A stretch of 64,000 nt of DNA, from the NCBI GenBank assembly GCA_023078555.1, contig CM041198.1, forward strand, positions 4,478,354 through 4,542,353, given 5' to 3'. Source of the DNA: Ulva prolifera (lineage: Eukaryota > Chlorophyta > Ulvophyceae > Ulvales > Ulvaceae). The position numbers and the translations under genes are program-made. Shown here in pieces: positions 12,501 through 26,689 of the stretch (position 1 is the first letter of the stretch; every line of letters begins with the position of its first letter). A model generated the notes under the pieces. It searched no databases, had not been told where the DNA came from, and saw only the letters and a program-made list of their open reading frames with translations.

Positions 12501-14090
12501 TCTCTCCCGTCAGGCTGGCACTCCATGTTGAATGCTTAACATGCAATCTCGACCTAGCAATCTCGCCCTAGCAATCTCGCCCTAGCAACCTCGCCCTACA
12601 CCTTTAAATCTCTCCCGTCAGGCTGGCACTCCATGTTGAATGCTTAACATGCAATCTCGCCCTAGCAATCTCGCCCTAGCAATCTCGCCCTAGCAATCTC
12701 GCCCTAGCAATCTCGCCCTAGCAATCTCGCCCTAGCAATCTCGCCCTAGCAATCTCGCCCTAGCAAATTGCCCTACACCTTTAAACCTCTCCCGACAGGC
12801 TGGCACTCCATGTTGAATGCTTAACATGCAATCTCGACCTAGCAATCTCGCACTAGCAATCTCGCCCTAGCAATCTCGCCCTAGCAATCTCGCCCTACAC
12901 CTTTAAACCTCTCCCGACAGGCTGGCACTCCATGTTGAATGCTTAACATGCAATCTCGACCTAGCAATCTCGCCCTAGCAATCTCGCCCTAGCAATCTCG
13001 CCCTAGCAATCTCGCCCTACACCTTTAAATCTCTCCCGACAGGCTGGCACTCCATGTTGAATGCTTAACATGCAATCTCGACCTAGCAATCTCGCCCTAG
13101 CAATCTCGCCCTAGCAACCTCGCCCTACACCTTTAAATCTCGCCCGACAGGCTGGCAGTCCATGTTGAATGCTTAACAGGTTATCTCGACCTAGCGATCT
13201 CGCCCTAGCAATCTCGCCCTACACCTTTAAATATCTCCCGACAGGCTGGCACTCCATGTTGAATGCTCAAAAGGCAATCTCGACTTGGCATTCTCGCCCT
13301 AGCATTCTCGCCCTAGCAATATCGCCCTAGCAATCTCGCCCTCCACCTTAAAATCTTGCCCGACAGGCTGGCAGTCCATGTTGAATGCTTAACAGGTTAT
13401 CTCGACCTAGCAATCTTGCCCTAGCAATCTCGCCCTACACCCTAAATCTCGCCCGACAGGCTGGCAGTCCATGTTGAATGCTTAACAGGTTATCTCGACC
13501 TAGCAATCTCGCCTTAGCAATCTCGCCCTACACCTCTAAATCACTTCCCGACAGGCTGGCACTCCATGTTGAATGCTTAACATGCAATCTCGCCCTAGCA
13601 ATCTCGCCCTACACATTTAAATCACTTCCCGACAGGCTGGCACTCCATGTTGAATGCTTAACATGCAATCTCGACCTAGCGATCTCGCCCTAGCAATCTC
13701 GCCCTAGAAATCTCGCCCTACACCTTAAAATCTTGCCCGACAGGCTGGCAGTCCATGTTGAATGCTTAACAGGTTATCTCGACCTAGCGATCTCGCCCTA
13801 GCAATCTCGCCCTAGCAATCTTGCCCTACACCTTTAAATCTCGCCCGACAGGCTGGCACTCCATGTTGAATGCTTAACATGCAATCTCGACCTAGCGATC
13901 TCGCCCTAGCAATCTCGCCCTACCAATCTCGCCCTACACCTTTAAATCTCGCCCGACAGGCTGGCAGTCCATGTTGACTGCTTAACAGGTTATCTCGACC
14001 TAGCAATCTCGCCCTAGCAATCTCGCCCTACACCTCTAAATCACTTCCCGACAGGCTGGCACTCCATGTTGAATGCTTAACATGCAATCT
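9522..14090 (+). repeat. ~4.57-kb segment, copy 1 (repeated +7821)
   Basis: Repeats at 17343-21911 with a constant offset of 7821. Rare changes shared by the pair include ATGTTTAATGC followed by AACATGTAATC (about 11861), GCAATTTCG (about 12046), ACAGCTTTAAACC (about 12069), CTCGAACTAG (about 12249) and two CAAATTG units (11935, 12764). I saw no mismatch inside the segment. It ends where copy 1 has CAATCTCG and copy 2 has CAACCTCG. Confidence 0.85.
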
Positions 14091-16248
14091 CGCCCTAGCA
14101 ATCTCGCCCTACACATTTAAATCACTTCCCGACAGGCTGGCACTCCATGTTGAATGCTTAACATGCAATCTCGACCTAGCGATCTCGCCCTAGCAATCTC
14201 GCCCTAGCAATCTCGCCCTACACCTTAAAATCTTGCCCGACAGGCTGGCAGTCCATGTTGAATGCTTAACAGGTTATCTCGACCTAGCGATCTCGCCCTA
14301 GCAATCTCGCCCTAGCAATCTTGCCCTACACCTTTAAATCTCGCCCGACAGGCTGGCACTCCATGTTGAATGCTTAACATGCAATCTCGACCTAGCAATC
14401 TCGCCCTAGCAATCTCGCCCTAGCAATCTCGCCCTACACCTTCAAATCTCTCCCGTTAGGCTGGCACTCCATGTTGAATGCTTAACATGCAATCTCGCCC
14501 TAGCAATCTCGCCCTAGCAATCTCGCCCTAGCAATCTCGCCCTACACCTTTAAATCTCTCCCGGCAGGCTGGCACTCCATGTTGAATGCTTAACATGCAA
14601 TCTCGACCTAGCAATCTCGCCCTAGCAATCTCGCCCTAGCAATCTCGCCCTACACCTTTAAATCTCGCCCGACAGGCTGGCAGTCCATGTTGAATGCTTA
14701 ACAGGTTATCTCGACCTAGCAATCTCGCCCTAGCAATCTCGCCCTACACCTCTAAATCACTTCCCGACAGGCTGGCACTCCATGTTGAATGCTTAACATG
14801 CAATCTCGCCCTAGCAACCTCGCCCTACACCTTTAAATCTCTCCCGGCAGGCTGGCACTCCATGTTGAATGCTTAACATGCAATCTCGACCTAGCAATCT
14901 CGCCCTAGCAATCTCGCCCTAGCAATCTCGCCCTACACCTTTAAATCTCGCCCGACAGGCTGGCAGTCCATGTTGAATGCTTAACAGGTTATCTCGACCT
15001 AGCGATCTCGCCCTAGCAATCTCGCCCTAGCAATCTCGCCCTACACATTTAAATCACTTCCCGACAGGCTGGGACTCCATGTTGAATGCTTAACATGCAA
15101 TCTCGACCTAGCGATCTCGCCCTAGCAATCTCGCCCTAGCAATCTCGCCCTACACCTTTAAATCTCGCCCGACAGGCTGGCACTCCATGTTGAATGCTTA
15201 ACATGCAATATCGACCTAGCAATCTCGCCCTAGCAATCTCGCCCTAGCAATCTCGACCTAGCAACCTCGCCCTAGCAATCTCGCCCTAGCAATCTCGTCC
15301 TAGCAATCTCGCCCTACACCTTCAAATCTCTCCCGTTAGGCTGGCACTCCATGTTGAATGCTTAACATGCAATCTCGCCCTAGCAATCTCGCCCTAGCAA
15401 TCTCGCCCTAGCAATCTCGCCCTACACCTTCAAATCTCTCCTGGCAGGCTGGCACTCCATGTTGAATGCTTAACATGCAATCTCGCCCTAGCAATCTCGC
15501 CCTACACATTTAAATCACTTCCCGACAGGCTGGCACTCCATGTTGAATGCTTAACATGCAATCTCGACCTAGCGATCTCGCCCTAGCAATCTCGCCCTAC
15601 CAATCTCGCCCTACACCTTAAAATCTTGCCCGACAGGCTGGCAGTCCATGTTGAATGCTTAACAGGTTATCTCGACCTAGCGATCTCACCCTAGCAATCT
15701 CGCCCTAGCAATCTTGCCCTACACCTTTAAATCTCGCCCGACAGGCTGGCACTCCATGTTGAATGCTTAACATGCAATCTCGACCTAGCGATCTCGCCCT
15801 AGCAATCTCGCCCTACCAATCTCGCCCTACACCTTTAAATCTCGCCCGACAGGCTGGCAGTCCATGTTGACTGCTTAACAGGTTATCTCGACCTAGCAAT
15901 CTCGCCCTAGCAATCTCGCCCTACACCTCTAAATCACTTCCCGACAGGCTGGCACTCCATGTTGAATGCTTAACATGCAATCTCGCCCTAGCAACCTCGC
16001 CCTACACATTTAAATCACTTCCCGACAGGCTGGCACTCCATGTTGAATGCTTAACATGCAATCTCGACCTAGCGATCTCGCCCTATCCATCTCGCCCAAG
16101 CAATCTCGCCCTAGCAACCTCGCCCTACACCTTGAAACCTCTCCCGACAGGCTGGCACTCCATGTTGAATGCTTAACATGCAATCTCGACCTAGCAATCT
16201 CGCCCTAGCAATCTCGCCCTAGCAACCTCGCCCTACACCTTTAAATCT
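13950..16248 (+). repeat. 2299-bp tandem duplication, unit 1
   Basis: Two adjacent units at a constant offset of 2299, fixed by GTTGACTGC at 13973 and 16272 and again at 15866 and 18165. Both carry the GATCTCACCC, CTGGCAGG and CGCCCTATCC landmarks. The unit is a modified copy of about 8746-10726: relative to that segment it has 297 bp more near 14.7-15.0 kb, including an additional CCTCTAAATCAC core. Confidence 0.88.
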
Positions 16249-18547
16249 CGCCCGACAGGCTGGCAGTCCATGTTGACTGCTTAACAGGTTATCTCGACCT
16301 AGCAATCTCGCCCTAGCAATCTCGCCCTACACCTCTAAATCACTTCCCGACAGGCTGGCACTCCATGTTGAATGCTTAACATGCAATCTCGCCCTAGCAA
16401 TCTCGCCCTACACATTTAAATCACTTCCCGACAGGCTGGCACTCCATGTTGAATGCTTAACATGCAATCTCGACCTAGCGATCTCGCCCTAGCAATCTCG
16501 CCCTAGCAATCTCGCCCTACACCTTAAAATCTTGCCCGACAGGCTGGCAGTCCATGTTGAATGCTTAACAGGTTATCTCGACCTAGCGATCTCGCCCTAG
16601 CAATCTCGCCCTAGCAATCTTGCCCTACACCTTTAAATCTCGCCCGACAGGCTGGCACTCCATGTTGAATGCTTAACATGCAATCTCGACCTAGCAATCT
16701 CGCCCTAGCAATCTCGCCCTAGCAATCTCGCCCTACACCTTCAAATCTCTCCCGTTAGGCTGGCACTCCATGTTGAATGCTTAACATGCAATCTCGCCCT
16801 AGCAATCTCGCCCTAGCAATCTCGCCCTAGCAATCTCGCCCTACACCTTTAAATCTCTCCCGGCAGGCTGGCACTCCATGTTGAATGCTTAACATGCAAT
16901 CTCGACCTAGCAATCTCGCCCTAGCAATCTCGCCCTAGCAATCTCGCCCTACACCTTTAAATCTCGCCCGACAGGCTGGCAGTCCATGTTGAATGCTTAA
17001 CAGGTTATCTCGACCTAGCAATCTCGCCCTAGCAATCTCGCCCTACACCTCTAAATCACTTCCCGACAGGCTGGCACTCCATGTTGAATGCTTAACATGC
17101 AATCTCGCCCTAGCAACCTCGCCCTACACCTTTAAATCTCTCCCGGCAGGCTGGCACTCCATGTTGAATGCTTAACATGCAATCTCGACCTAGCAATCTC
17201 GCCCTAGCAATCTCGCCCTAGCAATCTCGCCCTACACCTTTAAATCTCGCCCGACAGGCTGGCAGTCAATGTTGAATGCTTAACAGGTTATCTCGACCTA
17301 GCGATCTCGCCCTAGCAATCTCGCCCTAGCAATCTCGCCCTACACATTTAAATCACTTCCCGACAGGCTGGGACTCCATGTTGAATGCTTAACATGCAAT
17401 CTCGACCTAGCGATCTCGCCCTAGCAATCTCGCCCTAGCAATCTCGCCCTACACCTTTAAATCTCGCCCGACAGGCTGGCACTCCATGTTGAATGCTTAA
17501 CATGCAATATCGACCTAGCAATCTCGCCCTAGCAATCTCGCCCTAGCAATCTCGACCTAGCAACCTCGCCCTAGCAATCTCGCCCTAGCAATCTCGTCCT
17601 AGCAATCTCGCCCTACACCTTCAAATCTCTCCCGTTAGGCTGGCACTCCATGTTGAATGCTTAACATGCAATCTCGCCCTAGCAATCTCGCCCTAGCAAT
17701 CTCGCCCTAGCAATCTCGCCCTACACCTTCAAATCTCTCCTGGCAGGCTGGCACTCCATGTTGAATGCTTAACATGCAATCTCGCCCTAGCAATCTCGCC
17801 CTACACATTTAAATCACTTCCCGACAGGCTGGCACTCCATGTTGAATGCTTAACATGCAATCTCGACCTAGCGATCTCGCCCTAGCAATCTCGCCCTACC
17901 AATCTCGCCCTACACCTTAAAATCTTGCCCGACAGGCTGGCAGTCCATGTTGAATGCTTAACAGGTTATCTCGACCTAGCGATCTCACCCTAGCAATCTC
18001 GCCCTAGCAATCTTGCCCTACACCTTTAAATCTCGCCCGACAGGCTGGCACTCCATGTTGAATGCTTAACATGCAATCTCGACCTAGCGATCTCGCCCTA
18101 GCAATCTCGCCCTACCAATCTCGCCCTACACCTTTAAATCTCGCCCGACAGGCTGGCAGTCCATGTTGACTGCTTAACAGGTTATCTCGACCTAGCAATC
18201 TCGCCCTAGCAATCTCGCCCTACACCTCTAAATCACTTCCCGACAGGCTGGCACTCCATGTTGAATGCTTAACATGCAATCTCGCCCTAGCAACCTCGCC
18301 CTACACATTTAAATCACTTCCCGACAGGCTGGCACTCCATGTTGAATGCTTAACATGCAATCTCGACCTAGCGATCTCGCCCTATCCATCTCGCCCAAGC
18401 AATCTCGCCCTAGCAACCTCGCCCTACACCTTGAAACCTCTCCCGACAGGCTGGCACTCCATGTTGAATGCTTAACATGCAATCTCGACCTAGCAATCTC
18501 GCCCTAGCAATCTCGCCCTAGCAACCTCGCCCTACACCTTTAAATCT
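16249..18547 (+). repeat. 2299-bp tandem duplication, unit 2
   Basis: Second unit, immediately adjacent to unit 1. The one mismatch I see is GGCAGTCAATG near 17267 for GGCAGTCCATG in unit 1. Homology with unit 1 stops at the core near 18548, where unit 1 has been rejoined to a CTCGCCCG core (about 16249) and unit 2 continues CTCTCCCGTC. The breakpoint therefore lies within the core. Confidence 0.88.
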
Positions 18548-21500
18548 CTCCCGTCAGGCTGGCACTCCATGTTGAATGCTTAACATGCAATCTCGCCCTA
18601 GCAATCTCGCCCTAGCAATCTCGCCCTAGCAACCTCGCCCTAGCAATCTCGCCCTAGCAATCTCGCCCTAGCAATCTCGCCCTACACCTTTAAATCTCTC
18701 CCGTCAGGCTGGCACTCCATGTTGAATGCTTAACATGCAATCTCGCCCTAGCAATCTCTCCCTAGCAATCTCGACCTAGCAACCTCGCCCTAGCAATCTC
18801 GCCCTAGCAATCTCGCCCTAGCAATCTCGCCCTACACCTTCAAATCTCTCCCGACAGGCTGGCAATCCATGTTGAATGCTTAACATGCAATCTCGCCCTA
18901 GCAATCTCGCCCTAGCAATCTCGCCCTAGCAATCTCGCCCTACACCTTTAAACCTCTCCCGACAGGCTGGCACTCCATGTTGAATGCTTAACATGCAATC
19001 TCGACCTAGCAATCTCGCCCTAGCAATCTCGCACTAGCAACCTCGCCCTACACCTTTAAACCTCTCCCGACAGGCTGGCACTCCATGTTGAATGCTTAAC
19101 ATGCAATATCGACCTAGCAATCTCGCCCTAGCAATCTCGCCCTAGCAATCTCGACCTAGCAACCTCGCCCTAGCAATCTCGCCCTAGCAATCTCGTCCTA
19201 GCAATCTCGCCCTACACCTTCAAATCTCTCCCGTTAGGCTGGCACTCCATGTTGAATGCTTAACATGCAATCTCGCCCTAGCAATCTCGCCCTAGCAACC
19301 TCGCCCTACACCTTTAAACCTCTCCCGACAGGCTGGCACTCCATGTTGAATGCTTAACATGCAATCTCGACCTAGCAATCTCGCACTAGCAATCTCGCCC
19401 TAGCAATCTCGCCCTACACCTTTAAATCTCTCCCGACAGGCTGGCACTCCATGTTGAATGCTTAACATGCAATCTTGACCTAGCAATCTCACCCTAGCCA
19501 TCTCGCCCTAGCAATCTCGCCCTAGCAACCTCGCCCTACACCTTTAAACCTCTCCCGACAGGCTGGCACTCCATGTTGAATGCTTAACATGCAATCTCGA
19601 CCTAGCAATCTCGCCCTAGCAATCTCGCACTAGCAACCTCGCCCTACACCTTTAAACCTCTCCCGACAGGCTGGCACTCCATGTTTAATGCTTAACATGT
19701 AATCTCGCCCTAGCAATCTCGCCCTAGCAATCTCGCCCTAGCAATCTCGCCCTAGCAAATTGCCCTACACCTTTAAACCTCTCCCGACAGGCTGGCACTC
19801 CATGTTGAATGCTTAACATGCAATCTTGACCTAGCAATCTCACCCTAGCCATCTCGCCCTAGCAATTTCGCCCTAGCAACCTCGCCCTACAGCTTTAAAC
19901 CTCTCCCGACAGGCTGGCACTCCATGTTGAATGCTTAACATGCAATCTCGACCTAGCAATCTCACCCTAGCCATCTCGCCCTAGCAATCTCGCCCTAGCA
20001 ACCTTGCCCTACACCTTTAAACCTCTCCCGACAGGCTGGCACTCCATGTTGAATGCTTAACATGCAATCTCGAACTAGCAATCTCGACCTAGCCATCTCG
20101 CCCTAGCAATCTCGCCCTAGCAATCTCGCCCTACACCTTTAAATCTCTCCCGACAGGCTGGCACTCCATGTTGAATGCTTAACATGCAATCTCGCCCTAG
20201 CAATCTCGCCCTAGCAATCTCGCCCTAGCAATCTCGCCCTAGCAATCTCGCCCTAGCAATCTCGCCCTAGCAATCTCGCCCTAGCAATCTCGCCCTAGCA
20301 ACCTCGCCCTACACCTTTAAATCTCTCCCGTCAGGCTGGCACTCCATGTTGAATGCTTAACATGCAATCTCGACCTAGCAATCTCGCCCTAGCAATCTCG
20401 CCCTAGCAACCTCGCCCTACACCTTTAAATCTCTCCCGTCAGGCTGGCACTCCATGTTGAATGCTTAACATGCAATCTCGCCCTAGCAATCTCGCCCTAG
20501 CAATCTCGCCCTAGCAATCTCGCCCTAGCAATCTCGCCCTAGCAATCTCGCCCTAGCAATCTCGCCCTAGCAATCTCGCCCTAGCAAATTGCCCTACACC
20601 TTTAAACCTCTCCCGACAGGCTGGCACTCCATGTTGAATGCTTAACATGCAATCTCGACCTAGCAATCTCGCACTAGCAATCTCGCCCTAGCAATCTCGC
20701 CCTAGCAATCTCGCCCTACACCTTTAAACCTCTCCCGACAGGCTGGCACTCCATGTTGAATGCTTAACATGCAATCTCGACCTAGCAATCTCGCCCTAGC
20801 AATCTCGCCCTAGCAATCTCGCCCTAGCAATCTCGCCCTACACCTTTAAATCTCTCCCGACAGGCTGGCACTCCATGTTGAATGCTTAACATGCAATCTC
20901 GACCTAGCAATCTCGCCCTAGCAATCTCGCCCTAGCAACCTCGCCCTACACCTTTAAATCTCGCCCGACAGGCTGGCAGTCCATGTTGAATGCTTAACAG
21001 GTTATCTCGACCTAGCGATCTCGCCCTAGCAATCTCGCCCTACACCTTTAAATATCTCCCGACAGGCTGGCACTCCATGTTGAATGCTCAAAAGGCAATC
21101 TCGACTTGGCATTCTCGCCCTAGCATTCTCGCCCTAGCAATATCGCCCTAGCAATCTCGCCCTCCACCTTAAAATCTTGCCCGACAGGCTGGCAGTCCAT
21201 GTTGAATGCTTAACAGGTTATCTCGACCTAGCAATCTTGCCCTAGCAATCTCGCCCTACACCCTAAATCTCGCCCGACAGGCTGGCAGTCCATGTTGAAT
21301 GCTTAACAGGTTATCTCGACCTAGCAATCTCGCCTTAGCAATCTCGCCCTACACCTCTAAATCACTTCCCGACAGGCTGGCACTCCATGTTGAATGCTTA
21401 ACATGCAATCTCGCCCTAGCAATCTCGCCCTACACATTTAAATCACTTCCCGACAGGCTGGCACTCCATGTTGAATGCTTAACATGCAATCTCGACCTAG

Positions 21501-21911
21501 CGATCTCGCCCTAGCAATCTCGCCCTAGAAATCTCGCCCTACACCTTAAAATCTTGCCCGACAGGCTGGCAGTCCATGTTGAATGCTTAACAGGTTATCT
21601 CGACCTAGCGATCTCGCCCTAGCAATCTCGCCCTAGCAATCTTGCCCTACACCTTTAAATCTCGCCCGACAGGCTGGCACTCCATGTTGAATGCTTAACA
21701 TGCAATCTCGACCTAGCGATCTCGCCCTAGCAATCTCGCCCTACCAATCTCGCCCTACACCTTTAAATCTCGCCCGACAGGCTGGCAGTCCATGTTGACT
21801 GCTTAACAGGTTATCTCGACCTAGCAATCTCGCCCTAGCAATCTCGCCCTACACCTCTAAATCACTTCCCGACAGGCTGGCACTCCATGTTGAATGCTTA
21901 ACATGCAATCT
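17343..21911 (+). repeat. ~4.57-kb segment, copy 2 (repeated -7821)
   Basis: Matching copy of 9522-14090 with the same private variants at exactly +7821 (e.g. ATGTTTAATGC at about 19682, AATTTCG at about 19864, CAAATTG at 19756 and 20585). Its left part lies inside the second unit of the 2299-bp tandem duplication. Confidence 0.85.
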
Positions 21912-24629
21912 CGCCCTAGCAACCTCGCCCTACACATTTAAATCACTTCCCGACAGGCTAGCACTCCCTGTTGAATGCTTAACATGCAATCTCGACCTAG
22001 CGATCTCGCCCTAGCAATCTCGCCCTAGCAATCTCGCCCTACACCTTTAAATCTCGCCCGACAGGCTGGCAGTCCATGTTGAATGCTTAACAGGTTATCT
22101 CGACCTAGCAATCTCGCCCTAGCAATCTCGCCCTACACATTTAAATCACTTCCCGACAGGCTGGGACTCCATGTTGAATGCTTAACATGCAATCTCGACC
22201 TAGCGATCTCGCCCTAGCAATCTCGCCCTAGAAATCTCGCCCTACACCTTAAAATCTTGCCCGACAGGCTGGCAGTCCATGTTGAATGCTTAACAGGTTA
22301 TCTCGACCTAGCGATCTCGCCCTAGCAATCTCGCCCTAGCAATCTTGCCCTACACCTTTAAATCTCGCCCGACAGGCTGGCACTCCATGTTGAATGCTTA
22401 ACATGCAATATCGACCTAGCAATCTCGCCCTAGCAATCTCGCCCTAGCAATCTCGACCTAGCAACCTCGCCCTAGCAATCTCGCCCTAGCAATCTCGTCC
22501 TAGCAATCTCGCCCTACACCTTCAAATCTCTCCCGTTAGGCTGGCACTCCATGTTGAATGCTTAACATGCAATCTCGCCCTAGCAATCTCGCCCTAGCAA
22601 TCTCGCCCTAGCAATCTCGCCCTACACCTTTAAACCTCTCCCGACAGGCTGGCACTCCATGTTGAATGCTTAACATGCAATCTCGACCTAGCAATCTCGC
22701 ACTAGCAATCTCGCCCTAGCAATCTCGCCCTACACCTTCAATCTCTCCCGTCAGGCTGGCACTCCATGTTGAATGCTTAACATGCAATCTCGCCCTAGCA
22801 ATCTCGCCCTAGCAATCTCGCCCTAGCAATCTCGCCCTAGCAATCTCGCCCTACACCTTTAAATCTCTCCCGTCAGGCTGGCACTCCATGTTGAATGCTT
22901 AACATGCAATCTCGACCTAGCAATCTCGACCTATCCATCTCGCCCAAGCAATCTCGCCCTAGCAACCTCGCCCTACACCTTGAAACCTCTCCCGACAGGC
23001 TGGCACTCCATGTTGAATGCTTAACATGCAATCTCGACCTAGCAATCTCGCACTAGCAATCTCGCCCTAGCAATCTCGCCCTACACCTTTAAATCTCTCC
23101 CGACAGGCTGGCACTCCATGTTGAATGCTTAACATGCAATCTCGACCTAGCAATCTCGACCTAGCCATCTCGCCCTAGCAATCTCGCCCTAGCAACCTCG
23201 CCCTACACCTTTAAATCTCTCCCGTCAGGCTGGCACTCCATGTTGAATGCTTAACATGCAATCTCGCCCTAGCAATCTCGCCCTAGCAATCTCGCCCTAG
23301 CAACCTCGCCCTACACCTTTAAACCTCTCCCGGCAGGCTAGCACTCCATGTTGAATGCTTAACATGCAATCTCGACCTAGCAATCTCGCCCTAGCAATCT
23401 CGCCCTAGCAATCTCGCCCTAGCAATCTCGCCCTAGCAATCTCGCCCAACACCTTTAAATCTCGCCCGACAGGCTGGCAGTCCATGTTGAATGCTCAACA
23501 TGCAATCTCGACCTAGCAATCTCGCCCTAGCAATCTCGCCCAACACCTTTAAATCTCGCCCGACAGGCTGGCAGTCCATGTTGAATGCTCAACATGCAAT
23601 CTCGACCTAGCAATCTCGCCCTAGCAATCTCGCCCTACACCTTTAAATCTCGCCCGACAGGCTGGCAGTCCATGTTGAATGCTTAACAGGTTATCTTGAC
23701 CTAGCAATCTCGCCCTAGCAATCTCGCCCTACACATTTAAATCACTTCCCGACAGGCTGGGACTCCATGTTGAATGCTTAACATGCAATCTCGACCTAGC
23801 GATCTCGCCCTAGCAATCTCGCCCTAGCAATCTCGCCCTACACCTTTAAATCTCGACCGACAGGCTGGCACTCCATGTTGAATGCTTAACATGCAATATC
23901 GACCTAGCAATCTCGCCCTAGCAATCTCGCCCTAGCAATCTCGACCTAGCAACCTCGCCCTAGCAATCTCGCCCTAGCAATCTCGTCCTAGCAATCTCGC
24001 CCTACACCTTCAAATCTCTCCCGTTAGGTTGGCACTCCATGTTGAATGCTTAACATGCAATCTCGCCCTAGCAATCTCGCCCTAGCAATCTCGCCCTAGC
24101 AATCTCGCCCTACACCTTTAAATCTCTCCCGGCAGGCTGGCACTCCATGTTGAATGCTTAACATGCAATCTCGACCTAGCAATCTCGCCCTAGCAATCTC
24201 GCCCTAGCAACCTCGCCCTACACCTTTCAACCTCTCCCGACAGGCTGGCACTCCATGTTGAATGCTTAACATGCAATCTCGACCTAGCAATCTCGCACTA
24301 GCAATCTCGCCCTAGCAATCTCGCCCTACACCTTCAATCTCTCCCGTCAGGCTGGCACTCCATGTTGAATGCTTAACATGCAATCTCGCCCTAGCAATCT
24401 CGCCCTAGCAATCTCGCCCTAGCAATCTCGCCCTAGCAATCTCGCCCTAGCAATCTCGCACTAGCAATCTCGCCCTAGCAATCTCGCCCTACACCTTCAA
24501 TCTCTCCCGTCAGGCTGGCACTCCATGTTGAATGCTTAACATGCAATCTCGCCCTAGCAATCTCGCCCTAGCAATCTCGCCCTAGCAATCTCGCCCTAGC
24601 AATCTCGCCCTAGCAATCTCGCCCTAGCA

Positions 24630-25021
24630 ATCTCGCCCTACACCTTTAAATCTCTCCCGACAGGCTGGCACTCCATATTGAATGCCTAACATGCAATCTC
24701 GACCTAGCAATCTCGACCTAGCCATCTCGCCCTAGCAATCTCGCCCTAGCAACCTCGCCCTACACCTTTAAATCTCTCCCGTCAGGCTGGCACTCCATGT
24801 TGAATGCTTAACATGCAATCTCGCCCTAGCAATCTCGCCCTAGCAATCTCGCCCTAGCAATCTCGCCCTAGCAATCTCGCCCTAGCAACCTCGCCCTACA
24901 CCTTTAAACCTCTCCCGGCAGGCTAGCACTCCATGTTGAATGCTTAACATGCAATCTCGACCTAGCAATCTCGCCCTAGCAATCTCGACCTAGCAATCTC
25001 GCCCTAGCAATCTCGCCCTAG
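24630..25021 (+). repeat. ~390-bp repeat, copy 1 (624 bp apart)
   Basis: Shares the unusual core change CTCCATATTGAATGCC (ATATTG at 24675 and 25299) with the copy at 25254-25645. The change is absent at the paralogous positions near 7668 and 42070, which read CCATGTTGAATGCC. The pair is therefore a recent local event in this super-copy. A GACC for GCCC change near 24988 separates the copies. Confidence 0.78.
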
Positions 25022-25253
25022 CAACCTCGCCCTACACCTTTCAACCTCTCCCGACAGGCTGGCACTCCATGTTGAATGCTTAACATGCAATCTCGACCTA
25101 GCAATCTCGACCTATCCATCTCGCCCAAGCAATCTCGCCCTAGCAACCTCGCCCTACACCTTTAAACCTCTCCCGACAGGCTGGCACTCCATGTTGAATG
25201 CTTAACATGCAATCTCGACCTAGCAATCTCGCACTAGCAATCTCGCCCTAGCA

Positions 25254-25645
25254 ATCTCGCCCTACACCTTTAAATCTCTCCCGACAGGCTGGCACTCCAT
25301 ATTGAATGCCTAACATGCAATCTCGACCTAGCAATCTCGACCTAGCCATCTCGCCCTAGCAATCTCGCCCTAGCAACCTCGCCCTACACCTTTAAATCTC
25401 TCCCGTCAGGCTGGCACTCCATGTTGAATGCTTAACATGCAATCTCGCCCTAGCAATCTCGCCCTAGCAATCTCGCCCTAGCAATCTCGCCCTAGCAATC
25501 TCGCCCTAGCAACCTCGCCCTACACCTTTAAACCTCTCCCGGCAGGCTAGCACTCCATGTTGAATGCTTAACATGCAATCTCGACCTAGCAATCTCGCCC
25601 TAGCAATCTCGCCCTAGCAATCTCGCCCTAGCAATCTCGCCCTAG
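25254..25645 (+). repeat. ~390-bp repeat, copy 2 (624 bp apart)
   Basis: Second carrier of the ATATTG change. Between the two copies lie a TTTCAACC core (about 25040) and the GACCTATCC monomer. Confidence 0.78.
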
Positions 25646-26689
25646 CAATCTCGCCCAACACCTTTAAATCTCGCCCGACAGGCTGGCAGTCCATGTTGAA
25701 TGCTCAACATGCAATCTCGACCTAGCAATCTCGCCCTAGCAATCTCGCCCAACACCTTTAAATCTCGCCCGACAGGCTGGCAGTCCATGTTGAATGCTCA
25801 ACATGCAATCTCGACCTAGCAATCTCGCCCTAGCAATCTCGCCCTACACCTTTAAATCTCGCCCGACAGGCTGGCAGTCCATGTTGAATGCTTAACATGC
25901 AATCTCGCCCTAGCAATCTCGCCCTACACCTTTAAATCACTTCCCGACAGGCTGGCACTCCATGTTGAATGCTTAACATGCAATCTCGACCTAGCGATCT
26001 CGCCCTAGCAATCTCGCCCTAGCAATCTCGCCCTACACCTTAAAATCTTGCCCGACAGGCTGGCAGTCCATGTTGAATGCTTAACAGGTTATCTCGACCT
26101 AGCAATCTTGCCCTAGCAATCTCGCCCTACACCTTAAATCTCGCCCGACAGGCTGGCACTCCATGTTGAATGCTCAACAGGCAATCTCGACTTGGCATTC
26201 TCGCCCTAGCATTCTCGCCCTAGCAATATCGCCCTAGCAATCTCGCCCTCCACCTTCAAATCTTGCCCGACAGGCTGGCAGTCCATGTTGAATGCTTAAC
26301 AGGTTATCTCGACCTAGCAATCTTGCCCTAGCAATCTCGCCCTACACCCTAAATCTCGCCCGACAGGCTGGCAGTCCATGTTGAATGCTTAACAGGTTAT
26401 CTCGACCTAGCAATCTCGCCTTAGCAATCTCGCCCTACACCTCTAAATCACTTCCCGACAGGCTGGCACTCCATGTTGAATGCTTAACATGCAATCTCGC
26501 CCTAGCAATCTCGCCCTACACATTTAAATCACTTCCCGACAGGCTGGCACTCCATGTTGAATGCTTAACATGCAATCTCGACCTAGCGATCTCGCCCTAG
26601 CAATCTCGCCCTAGCAATCTCGCCCTACACCTTAAAATCTTGCCCGACAGGCTGGCAGTCCATGTTGAATGCTTAACAGGTTATCTCGA

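Noticed and set aside
14694..14876. 60-codon open frame, also at 16993
   Set aside because: Same repeat-derived frame, differing from the longer one by the monomers that follow. The two copies are the two units of the 2299-bp duplication.
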